A stretch of 5,080 bases of DNA from Alphaproteobacteria bacterium UBA2954 (GTDB taxonomy: Bacteria; Pseudomonadota; Alphaproteobacteria; Puniceispirillales; Puniceispirillaceae), in the NCBI GenBank assembly GCA_002348585.1, contig DEBO01000142.1, positions 5,553 to 10,632 of the forward strand, in the 5' to 3' direction. This document shows, one piece after another, positions 1 to 5,080 of this stretch. A model generated the notes under the pieces. That model worked only from the letters and a program-made list of their open reading frames with translations, searched no databases and had not been told where the DNA came from. Position numbers and translations under genes: made by a program. Every line of letters begins with the position of its first letter. Position 1 is the first letter of the stretch.

Positions 1-1
1 T

Positions 2-370
2 TTTCTGTCTTCAGATGACGGCAGATTACTTGCTGGTGGCTGGAGACGTGTGTCTTCATTGTTGGCCGCAGAAGAAAAGAAAACAACAAATTTGTCTTTG
101 CAGGTAGATGAAGACTTGTTTGTTGATCAGACAGAAACAGATTTGTATGAAGCGGTTCAGCTGTTGCCCAACAGTGGTGGCCAAGATGAACCAGCCATTT
201 TGTCTGCCATGCAGGGTCTAGCATCGCTATCTGGGCCAATAGACCGGTTTTTCGATGCGGTTGTGGTAAATGCAGATGAGGATACTGTTCGGTCAAACCG
301 GTTGGCCCTGTTGGCGGCTGTGCGGGCCAAGATGCTGGCAATCGCAGATTTCAGCCAGCTTGAGGGTTGA
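2..370 (+). CDS. glyS: Glycine--tRNA ligase beta subunit, C-terminal fragment
   Basis: This is the last 122 residues of GlyS, the beta subunit of the bacterial alpha2-beta2 glycyl-tRNA synthetase, which charges tRNA-Gly in the cytoplasm. The frame is open from base 2 to a TGA at 368-370, so the 5' part lies outside the window and the GTG at 50 is only an internal valine. The visible part matches the C-terminal, DALR-like anticodon-binding region: SSDDGRLLAGGWRR, then EEKK, then the family ending FFDAVVVNADED, R-NRLALLAAVRAKM and ADFSQLEG. Recognition rests on these motifs recalled from the family. GlyS is usually close to 690-700 residues, so less than a fifth is present. ppdK begins 75 bases downstream on the same strand, a neighbourhood common in alphaproteobacteria, where glyQ would be expected upstream. 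Confidence 0.9.
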   Translation, partial: FLSSDDGRLLAGGWRRVSSLLAAEEKKTTNLSLQVDEDLFVDQTETDLYEAVQLLPNSGGQDEPAILSAMQGLASLSGPIDRFFDAVVVNADEDTVRSNRLALLAAVRAKMLAIADFSQLEG

Positions 371-445
371 ATATAGAGGAAGCCTAGAGGCAGATGCGGG
401 TTTTTGTTAATGATTGTAAACGCTGAAAGGGCGGGGACAAAAATA

Positions 446-3106
446 ATGACAAAATGGGTTTATTTTTTTGGAACACAGGCATGTGATGGCGACGCGTCAC
501 TAAGGAATCTTTTGGGGGGTAAAGGCGCTAATCTGGCAGAAATGGCCACGCTGGGCCTGCCTGTGCCGCCCGGCTTTACTATTACCACAGAGGTCTGCAC
601 CTATTATTATGATCATGACCACAGCTATCCGGATGCGCTGAAATCACAGGTTGAGGCCGCCTTGACCAAAATTGAGGCAGAGACAGGTCGTAGATTTACT
701 GATGCTGATAATCCGATGCTTTTATCCGTCCGCTCTGGGGCTCGGGCCTCTATGCCCGGCATGATGGACACAGTGTTAAATCTGGGTCTAAATGATTCTA
801 GTGTGGCTGGCTTGGCCGCTGCGAGTGGTGATGCCCGCTTTGCTTATGACAGCTATCGCCGCTTTATACAGATGTATGGCGATGTGGTTTTGGGTGTTAA
901 TCATGGCTTGTTCGAGGATGCGTTGGAAGACCTCAAGCTCTCAAGTGGTCTTTTTCAGGATACCGACCTTACAGCCGAGCAATTGGCCAATTTGACAGCT
1001 AGTTATAAGCAGATTGTAATGGATGAGACCGGTGCGCCATTTCCGCAGGACCCGGTGGAACAGCTTTGGGGAGCGGTAGGGGCAGTATTTGCCAGCTGGA
1101 TGAATAACCGTGCGATCACTTATCGCCGCCTGAACGCAATTCCGGCAGCCTGGGGTACGGCTGTGAATGTGCAGGCCATGGTGTTTGGCAATATGGGTGC
1201 AGATTGCGCAACAGGTGTTGCTTTCACTCGTAACCCGTCAACAGGCGAAAATTTATTTTATGGCGAGTTTTTGGTCAATGCGCAGGGTGAGGATGTGGTT
1301 GCTGGTATTCGCACACCGCTGCCGCTGACCGAGGCAGCGCGTTTAGCTGGTGGTAAAGGTGAAGCTTCATTTGAAGAAGAAATGCCAGAGGTGTTCGCCC
1401 AGCTGGATGCGGTCCGCGAAAAGCTTGAACGCCATTATGGGGATATGCAGGATCTGGAATTCACAGTCGAAAAGCATAAGCTGTATATGCTGCAAACCAG
1501 AAGCGGCAAACGTACAGCTGAGGCTGCGCTCAGGATTGCCGTTGAAATGGCTGATGAGGGGCTGATCACAAAGAGTGAGGCTGTGAGTCGCATAAATCCT
1601 GAATCGCTTGACCAACTTCTGCATCCGACACTTGATCCGGATGCCCAGCGCGTCTGCCTAGGACGTGGTCTTCCAGCTTCACCCGGCGCAGCATCTGGAA
1701 CCATCGCGCTGACCGCTGATGTAGCAGAAGCCCGGGCTGGTCGGGGGGAAGCCGTGATTTTAGTGCGGGTTGAAACCAGCCCTGAAGATATCCATGGTAT
1801 GCATGCTGCAGCTGGTATCTTGACAGCCCGTGGCGGCATGACAAGCCATGCTGCTGTGGTGGCACGAGGCATGGGCCGGCCCTGTGTGTCGGGGGCAGGT
1901 GAAGTGCGCATCGACGTGGCATCCGGCAAGGTCTTTATCGGCGATGCTCAATTAAAAGACGGAGATATGATTACGGTTGATGGCGGTGTGGGCGAGATTT
2001 ATATGGGTGAAATTGCCAAGATACAGCCACGTCTATCTGGGGCGTTTGAAGTGCTGATGGGCTGGGCGGACAGCCTGCGCAGGATGAAGGTGCGCACAAA
2101 TGCCGAAACCCCGGCAGATGCCCGCATGGCCCGTGACTTTGGGGCAGAGGGCATTGGCCTGTGCCGGACCGAGCACATGTTCTTTGATGCTGACAGGATC
2201 GTTACAATGCGGGAGATGATCATGGCAAGTGACAGTGCTGGGCGCCAGGCAGCATTGGAAAGATTATTGCCGATGCAGCGGCAAGATTTTATTGAACTGT
2301 TTGAGATTATGTCGGGTCTGCCGGTGACTATCCGCCTGCTTGACCCGCCGCTCCATGAATTCCTGCCTCATTCAGATACAGAGCTCGAAGATGTGGCTAA
2401 GGCATCAGGCATATCTATTGAAACAGCCCGGCAACGGGCCTTAAGACTGAAAGAATCTAACCCGATGTTGGGGCATCGGGGATGCCGGCTGGCGGTCACC
2501 TATCCTGAGATTTGTGCCATGCAGGCTAGAGCAATTTTTGAAGCTGCGGTGCACGTGGCCAAATCGTCCGCCGCGCCGATACCAGAAGTGATGATACCCC
2601 TAGCAGCGACAGCTGCTGAAATTTCGATTTGCCGCAAAATAATTGATGAGGTGGCCGCAGATGTATTTGCAACAGCCGGACAGGATGTTTCTTATATGGT
2701 GGGCACCATGATTGAACTGCCGCGGGCAGCGGTCTGTGCTGACCAGTTGGCTGTTGAAGCCGAGTTTTTCTCATTCGGTACGAATGACTTAACTCAGACA
2801 GCTCTGGGAATTAGCCGAGATGATGCCTCTAATTTTATGCATGCCTATGAGGAAGCGGAAATCTATGAAATGGATCCGTTTGTTTCCATTGATGTCGATG
2901 GTGTTGGCCAGCTAGTGCAGATGGGCGCTGACAAAGGTCGGACTGTGCGAGGTGATATCAAGTTGGGGATTTGTGGTGAACATGGCGGTGATCCGAAATC
3001 AGTTGCCTTTTGTGAGACAGTTGGACTTGATTATGTCAGCTGTTCGCCTTTCCGAGTGCCGATTGCCCGTCTGGCCGCAGCACAGGCCAGCTTGAAGACA
3101 GATTGA
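446..3106 (+). CDS. ppdK: Pyruvate, phosphate dikinase
   Basis: This 886-residue cytoplasmic enzyme interconverts pyruvate, ATP and phosphate with phosphoenolpyruvate, AMP and pyrophosphate, feeding gluconeogenesis or, in reverse, glycolysis. Visible motifs in order are the N-terminal ATP-grasp region (GGKGANLAEM at 24-33 and SVRSGARASMPGMMDT at 94-109), the swivelling phosphohistidine domain (GGMTSHAAVVARG, catalytic His468, with the usual Thr466-Ser467 before it), and the C-terminal pyruvate/PEP barrel (GIGLCRTEH with Arg574, MLGHRGCRL near 675, FFSFGTNDLTQ at 774-784, and CGEHGGDP with the proton-donating Cys843). Every catalytic landmark I know for the family is present and the length is normal. 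I chose the ATG at 446 because MTKWVYFFG is the typical family beginning and GGGGA at 433-437 is a fair ribosome binding site; a TTG at 404 would add 14 unconserved residues. It follows glyS by 75 bases with no clear terminator, so the two may be co-transcribed. No separate regulatory protein is visible nearby. Confidence 0.97.
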   Translation: MTKWVYFFGTQACDGDASLRNLLGGKGANLAEMATLGLPVPPGFTITTEVCTYYYDHDHSYPDALKSQVEAALTKIEAETGRRFTDADNPMLLSVRSGARASMPGMMDTVLNLGLNDSSVAGLAAASGDARFAYDSYRRFIQMYGDVVLGVNHGLFEDALEDLKLSSGLFQDTDLTAEQLANLTASYKQIVMDETGAPFPQDPVEQLWGAVGAVFASWMNNRAITYRRLNAIPAAWGTAVNVQAMVFGNMGADCATGVAFTRNPSTGENLFYGEFLVNAQGEDVVAGIRTPLPLTEAARLAGGKGEASFEEEMPEVFAQLDAVREKLERHYGDMQDLEFTVEKHKLYMLQTRSGKRTAEAALRIAVEMADEGLITKSEAVSRINPESLDQLLHPTLDPDAQRVCLGRGLPASPGAASGTIALTADVAEARAGRGEAVILVRVETSPEDIHGMHAAAGILTARGGMTSHAAVVARGMGRPCVSGAGEVRIDVASGKVFIGDAQLKDGDMITVDGGVGEIYMGEIAKIQPRLSGAFEVLMGWADSLRRMKVRTNAETPADARMARDFGAEGIGLCRTEHMFFDADRIVTMREMIMASDSAGRQAALERLLPMQRQDFIELFEIMSGLPVTIRLLDPPLHEFLPHSDTELEDVAKASGISIETARQRALRLKESNPMLGHRGCRLAVTYPEICAMQARAIFEAAVHVAKSSAAPIPEVMIPLAATAAEISICRKIIDEVAADVFATAGQDVSYMVGTMIELPRAAVCADQLAVEAEFFSFGTNDLTQTALGISRDDASNFMHAYEEAEIYEMDPFVSIDVDGVGQLVQMGADKGRTVRGDIKLGICGEHGGDPKSVAFCETVGLDYVSCSPFRVPIARLAAAQASLKTD

Positions 3107-3156
3107 CCTTTTTTGCTGCCCGTGAGTTCCAAAGGAGAAGGACCATAATAAATTCA

Positions 3157-3188
3157 CCCTGCCACCAGATAGCGGCAGGGATCTTTCT
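3157..3188. terminator. Hairpin terminator between convergent ppdK and the small heat-shock gene
   Basis: CCCTGCC (3157-3163) and GGCAGGG (3174-3180) form a perfect 7-bp GC-rich stem around a 10-base loop. On the plus strand it is followed by ATCTTTCTT, a weak T tract, and on the minus strand by TGAATTTATTA. It sits in the 101-base gap between two converging genes, so it probably ends both transcripts. The poor T tracts on both sides make the efficiency uncertain. Confidence 0.7.
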
Positions 3189-3207
3189 TGAATTATGAAA
3201 GCAAAGG

Positions 3208-3681
3208 TTAAGATGCCTTTTTACGCTCATTGATATCTAGCAGCTGTCCAGCTGAATTGATTTCAATCTTTTGCGGCTTCATCGCTTCTGGTATCTCGCG
3301 CACTAAATGGATATGTAGCAAGCCATCTTTTAATTCGGCTGACTTGATGTGGATGAAGTCATCCAGCTGGAACCTGCGTTCAAACTGGCGAGCTGCAATG
3401 CCGCGATATAAGATTTCACGGCCCTCATCATTTTCCTCCGGCTGAATGCCGGTGATGGTTAGCACCTGTTCATGAAGAGTGATCTCGAGTTCGGCATCGC
3501 TAAACCCGGCCACAGCCATGGTAATTCGGTAAGTGGCTTCCCCTTCTTTTTCGATATTGTAAGGGGGCCAGTTTGGCTGAGATGGACCTTGCGTAGTCTT
3601 GGCAAGGCTGTCCATCAGATGGGCCATACGGTCGAGTCCGATGCTGGACCGATAAAAGGGTGTTAAATCAAACTGTGTCAT
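3208..3681 (-). CDS. ibpA: Small heat-shock protein, Hsp20/IbpA class
   Basis: This 157-residue ATP-independent holdase would bind unfolding proteins in the cytoplasm and pass them to DnaK and ClpB. The N-terminus MTQFDLTPFYRSSIGLDR closely resembles IbpA of enterics and class A small Hsps of rhizobia. The alpha-crystallin domain runs from about residue 39 (PPYNIE) to about 142, with YRITMAVAGF and ELEIT, the YRGIAARQFERRFQL segment and the signature A-x-x-x-D-G-L-L at 115-122. It is followed by REIPEAMKP and the I-x-I oligomerisation motif IEI at 139-141. The tail after this motif is about 16 residues and ends in a charged ERKK. The frame could be read from farther upstream (3747), but ATG at 3681 begins the family-like N-terminus and has AAGGAG seven to eight bases before it. 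The gene has its own long leader with a ROSE-like hairpin and its own candidate promoter, and it is separated from rpmE by a terminator. The symbol follows the closest class; hspA-type names would be equally valid. Confidence 0.95.
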   Translation of the reverse strand: MTQFDLTPFYRSSIGLDRMAHLMDSLAKTTQGPSQPNWPPYNIEKEGEATYRITMAVAGFSDAELEITLHEQVLTITGIQPEENDEGREILYRGIAARQFERRFQLDDFIHIKSAELKDGLLHIHLVREIPEAMKPQKIEINSAGQLLDINERKKAS

Positions 3682-3816
3682 ATCGATGCTCCTTTTCAGT
3701 TTAAGCAAGCGTTGGTGGTATTCCTCTAGCTCCCGCTTTTGCGGCAAGTCAGATGAAATAAATTAGGGAACCAGATTCACCTGTGGTCGGTCACAAGAGG
3801 TGCCGTAGCGGCCACC
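3682..3816 (-). promoter_or_regulatory. ROSE-like RNA thermometer leader of the small heat-shock gene
   Basis: In the minus-strand RNA just before the start codon, GCUUGCUU (3703-3710) can pair with AAGGAGC (3688-3694) across an 8-base loop. The stem is complete except for a single bulged G inside UUGCU, opposite the AGGA of the ribosome binding site. This is the hallmark of ROSE elements, which block translation of small heat-shock genes at low temperature and melt on heating. Upstream lie CCGC-AAAA-GCGG (3733-3744), a CACCU/AGGUG hairpin with an inner GUG/CAC (3778-3802), and a GGUG-CCG/CGG-CACC hairpin with one bulged G (3799-3816). A chain of hairpins ending in the one that covers the ribosome binding site is the usual ROSE layout. 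The pairings are read directly; the thermometer function is inferred from family knowledge and from the gene it precedes. Confidence 0.72.
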
Positions 3817-3852
3817 TTTAGCGGGACTGTTTGTTCTGCATTCCTTGATGTG

Positions 3853-3881
3853 TATGTGGGAAGTGGTATTTGTTTTGTCAA
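3853..3881 (-). promoter_or_regulatory. Candidate promoter of the small heat-shock gene, possibly sigma-32 type
   Basis: On the minus strand TTGACA (3876-3881) is followed after 15 bases by CCCACATA (3853-3860). The second box resembles the C-rich -10 of heat-shock sigma factor RpoH (CCCCAT-T), and the first matches both RpoH and housekeeping -35 boxes. Read as a housekeeping promoter it would be TTGACA, 17 bases, CACATA, which is a poor -10. Transcription would begin near 3846 and give a leader of about 165 bases containing all the hairpins described at 3682-3816. It lies downstream of the rpmE terminator, consistent with independent control. Confidence 0.45.
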
Positions 3882-3931
3882 TACGGGGAATTAACAGACA
3901 CCATTTGTGAGAGGGAAGCGGGCTTAAGTGC

Positions 3932-3956
3932 AAAAAAGCAGGGTCTTAAGCCCTGC
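3932..3956 (-). terminator. Intrinsic terminator of rpmE
   Basis: On the minus strand GCAGGG (3951-3956) and CCCTGC (3938-3943) form a 6-bp stem with a 7-base loop, followed directly by TTTTTT (3932-3937). The stem can be lengthened by a G-T and several A-T pairs because AAAAG precedes it. It begins 12 bases after the rpmE stop codon. Read on the plus strand the same hairpin is followed by CTTTT, so it could also stop transcription coming the other way. Confidence 0.88.
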
Positions 3957-3968
3957 CTTTTGTGTTAT

Positions 3969-4196
3969 CTAGTCAGCTTGGCCGCCGAGATTTCCAAACC
4001 TTTTGTTAAATCGGGCAACCTGTCCTTCTGCGCCTAGCACACGCTGCTGCCCTGTCCAAGCTGGATGGTTTAGCGGGTCGATTGACAGGCGCATCTCATC
4101 GCCTGGCTTGCCCCAAGTTGATTTGGTTGTTCGCTTAGAGCCATCCGTCATGACTAGCGTAATCTCATGATAGTCTGGGTGGATATCTTTTTTCAT
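3969..4196 (-). CDS. rpmE: 50S ribosomal protein L31
   Basis: This 75-residue protein is L31 of the large ribosomal subunit, which sits at the central protuberance and helps bridge the two subunits. Family landmarks are the start [25 protein letters not shown] at 26-30, DP-NHPAWTG at 40-49 and FNKRFG at 63-68. There is no cysteine anywhere, so it is the zinc-free form, as I recall for most alphaproteobacterial L31 proteins. The frame extends upstream to 4292, but the ATG at 4196 gives the conserved N-terminus and has a GAGAG-type ribosome binding site a few bases before it. It has its own promoter (4264-4292) and terminator (3932-3956), so it is probably a single-gene unit. The divergent neighbour is an ABC exporter gene, an arrangement I recall in other alphaproteobacteria. 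Confidence 0.96.
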   Translation of the reverse strand: MKKDIHPDYHEITLVMTDGSKRTTKSTWGKPGDEMRLSIDPLNHPAWTGQQRVLGAEGQVARFNKRFGNLGGQAD

Positions 4197-4263
4197 TGTC
4201 TCTCTTTCGCGACGTGCAGAAAGCGCATCGGCCCATTCAAGTTTGAAACTGTAGTGCGAGAGG

Positions 4264-4292
4264 TGTATACCCCTATTGCGTCTTGAGTGCAA
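4264..4292 (-). promoter_or_regulatory. rpmE promoter, housekeeping sigma type
   Basis: On the minus strand TTGCAC (4287-4292) and TATACA (4264-4269) are separated by exactly 17 bases, a strong match to the housekeeping consensus. Transcription would start near 4257 and give a leader of about 60 bases before the rpmE ATG. Its -35 shares bases 4287-4288 with the -35 of the opposing promoter. Confidence 0.7.
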
Positions 4293-4310
4293 GTTTTTTC
4301 AAATTATACC
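4283..4310 (+). promoter_or_regulatory. Promoter of the ABC exporter pseudogene
   Basis: TTGAGT (4283-4288) and TATACC (4305-4310) are separated by 16 bases. Transcription would begin near 4317, about 14 bases before the ATG at 4331. No good ribosome binding site lies in that short leader. The promoter is divergent from, and overlaps, the rpmE promoter. Confidence 0.55.
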
Positions 4311-4330
4311 CATCAGCTCCGGTCTATTTT

Positions 4331-5080
4331 ATGCCAGTTTCTGATTCTCGCCCGTGTCGACGTACTCAGACAGATTATCAACTGTCTTTGCCAGCTGCAT
4401 TCTGGCCCTATATCCGGCCTTGGCGTGCAGAATGGCCGCAGCAACAGCTGTCCTAGTTATGGTAGCTCCCGTACTACTGTCCCTTGGGCGCGGGCTAGTC
4501 TACCTGGTGGACTAAAGCTTTGGAGCAGGTGATCCGGTGCTGCTGGACAGGGCTGTTTTTATCACCATTGGTCTTGGCTTTGTCATTGGTATGGGCAGTT
4601 ATCTGCCAATGTCTATTCTCAATTATGTTTCCGAAAATAACATGGCATCTATGCGACGAGCCTTGTTTTTGCATGTGTTGACGCTACCTCTTCACTGGTT
4701 TGAAACCGCCAAGACAGGTGATGTGCTGGCCCGTCTGAATGCAGACACAGCTGTTGTTTAGACTGCACTGGAATCAACCGTATCTATGGCTGTACGGAAT
4801 GTGACTTTGTTGATTGCCGGGCTTGTTCTGGTTGTGTTTCCCTCTGCGAAGATGTCTGTGGTTGTAGCGGCTGTTTTGCCAGTTGTGGTGGTCCCACTGG
4901 TGGTTTCAGCCAAGCGGTTGCGGGCGGCATCGCTGGCTGCCCAGAATGCGCTGGGAGAGGTCTCTGCCGAGGCTGAAGAGAGCCTGACAGGCATTTATAT
5001 TTTGATGTCATTTGCTCAGAACGAGCAGGTGATGGACAGGTTTGACAAGCGGTTGAAACAGGCTCTGCTAGCGGCTCTGT
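4331..5080 (+). pseudogene. ABC exporter (MsbA-like, membrane domain plus ATPase half-transporter), disrupted, 3' end outside window
   Basis: The region encodes the N-terminal membrane domain of a type IV ABC exporter, the class that fuses six membrane helices to an ATPase domain. The likely start is ATG 4331, and the segment FWPYIRPWRA just before helix 1 is typical. The frame then breaks: the coding sense moves at about 4429 from the 4331 frame to the next one, which resumes as RMAAATAVLVMVAPVLLS and reaches LVYLVD before a TAA at 4513-4515. The same frame continues with GAGDPVLLDRAVF and FETAKTGDVLARLNADTAVV to a TAG at 4759-4761, then TALESTVSMAVRN and onward to the edge (EAEESLTGIYILMSFAQNEQ). 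The FET-TG-VL-RL--DT motif is the family signature before helix 3. About 250 of an expected 590 or so codons are visible, so the ATPase domain lies beyond the window. The substrate cannot be told. Three separate lesions argue for a pseudogene; sequencing error is the main alternative. A GTG at 4537 could open only a 74-residue fragment. Confidence 0.85.

Noticed and set aside
381..406. Possible terminator between glyS and ppdK (GCCT-AG-AGGC followed by a run of T)
   Set aside because: The stem is only 4 bp with a 2-base loop, too tight and weak to act as a terminator.
404..445. Earlier TTG start for ppdK adding 14 residues
   Set aside because: The added residues are not typical of the family, there is no good ribosome binding site before 404, and MTKWVYFFG at 446 is the usual N-terminus.
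1435..1929. Antisense 164-residue open frame within ppdK
   Set aside because: It lies wholly opposite a well-conserved gene, its product is of low complexity (rich in A, S, P and R), and it shows no recognisable motif; it is a shadow of ppdK codon usage.
3682..3747. Upstream extension of the small heat-shock gene
   Set aside because: The extension covers the ribosome binding site and the ROSE-like hairpin, and family members begin at the position of ATG 3681.
3818..3841. Seven-codon minus-strand leader frame (MQNKQSR) in the heat-shock leader
   Set aside because: AAGGA abuts the ATG with no spacing, the peptide has no regulatory pattern such as repeated codons, and frames this short are expected by chance.
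4197..4292. Upstream extension of rpmE
   Set aside because: The extra 32 residues would start inside the rpmE promoter, and the conserved L31 sequence begins exactly at ATG 4196.
4287..4532. 81-residue plus-strand frame across the start of the exporter
   Set aside because: It is in the wrong frame; the recognisable exporter residues come from the other two frames, so this frame is only what is left by the decay.
4537..4761. Independent small membrane protein of 74 residues starting at GTG 4537
   Set aside because: Family similarity continues without a break both before 4537 and after the TAG at 4759, so it is an internal slice of the broken exporter.

Overview
The window looks like a housekeeping stretch of an alphaproteobacterial chromosome. 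The assignment rests on four things read from the sequence: a GlyS C-terminus followed directly by an alphaproteobacterial-type pyruvate phosphate dikinase, an IbpA-class small heat-shock protein with a ROSE-like leader, a cysteine-free L31 of about 75 residues, and a divergent ABC exporter next to rpmE. Moderate GC would fit a marine lineage such as SAR116, but that is a guess. All intact genes use standard stops (TGA for glyS and ppdK, TAA for the small heat-shock gene, TAG for rpmE).

Layout. 2-370 (+) is the C-terminal end of glyS, cut by the window edge. 446-3106 (+) is a complete ppdK, probably in the same transcription unit. 3157-3180 is a hairpin terminator between the convergent ppdK and small heat-shock gene. 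3208-3681 (-) is the small heat-shock gene. Its leader (about 3682-3846) carries several predicted hairpins, the last of which hides the ribosome binding site in the way ROSE RNA thermometers do. 3932-3956 is the rpmE terminator and 3969-4196 (-) is rpmE. 4264-4310 holds back-to-back promoters whose -35 boxes overlap. From 4331 (+) to the right edge runs an ABC exporter gene broken by one frameshift and two in-frame stops.

Functionally, glyS and rpmE serve translation, ppdK interconverts pyruvate and phosphoenolpyruvate, and the small heat-shock protein holds unfolding proteins under heat stress. The exporter appears to be decaying, although its promoter is intact, perhaps because that DNA is shared with the rpmE promoter.

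I found no mobile element, CRISPR array, tRNA, rRNA or defence system, and nothing that looks like a wholly new system. The best leads are the heat-sensing leader at 3682-3816, the broken exporter and the overlapping divergent promoters.
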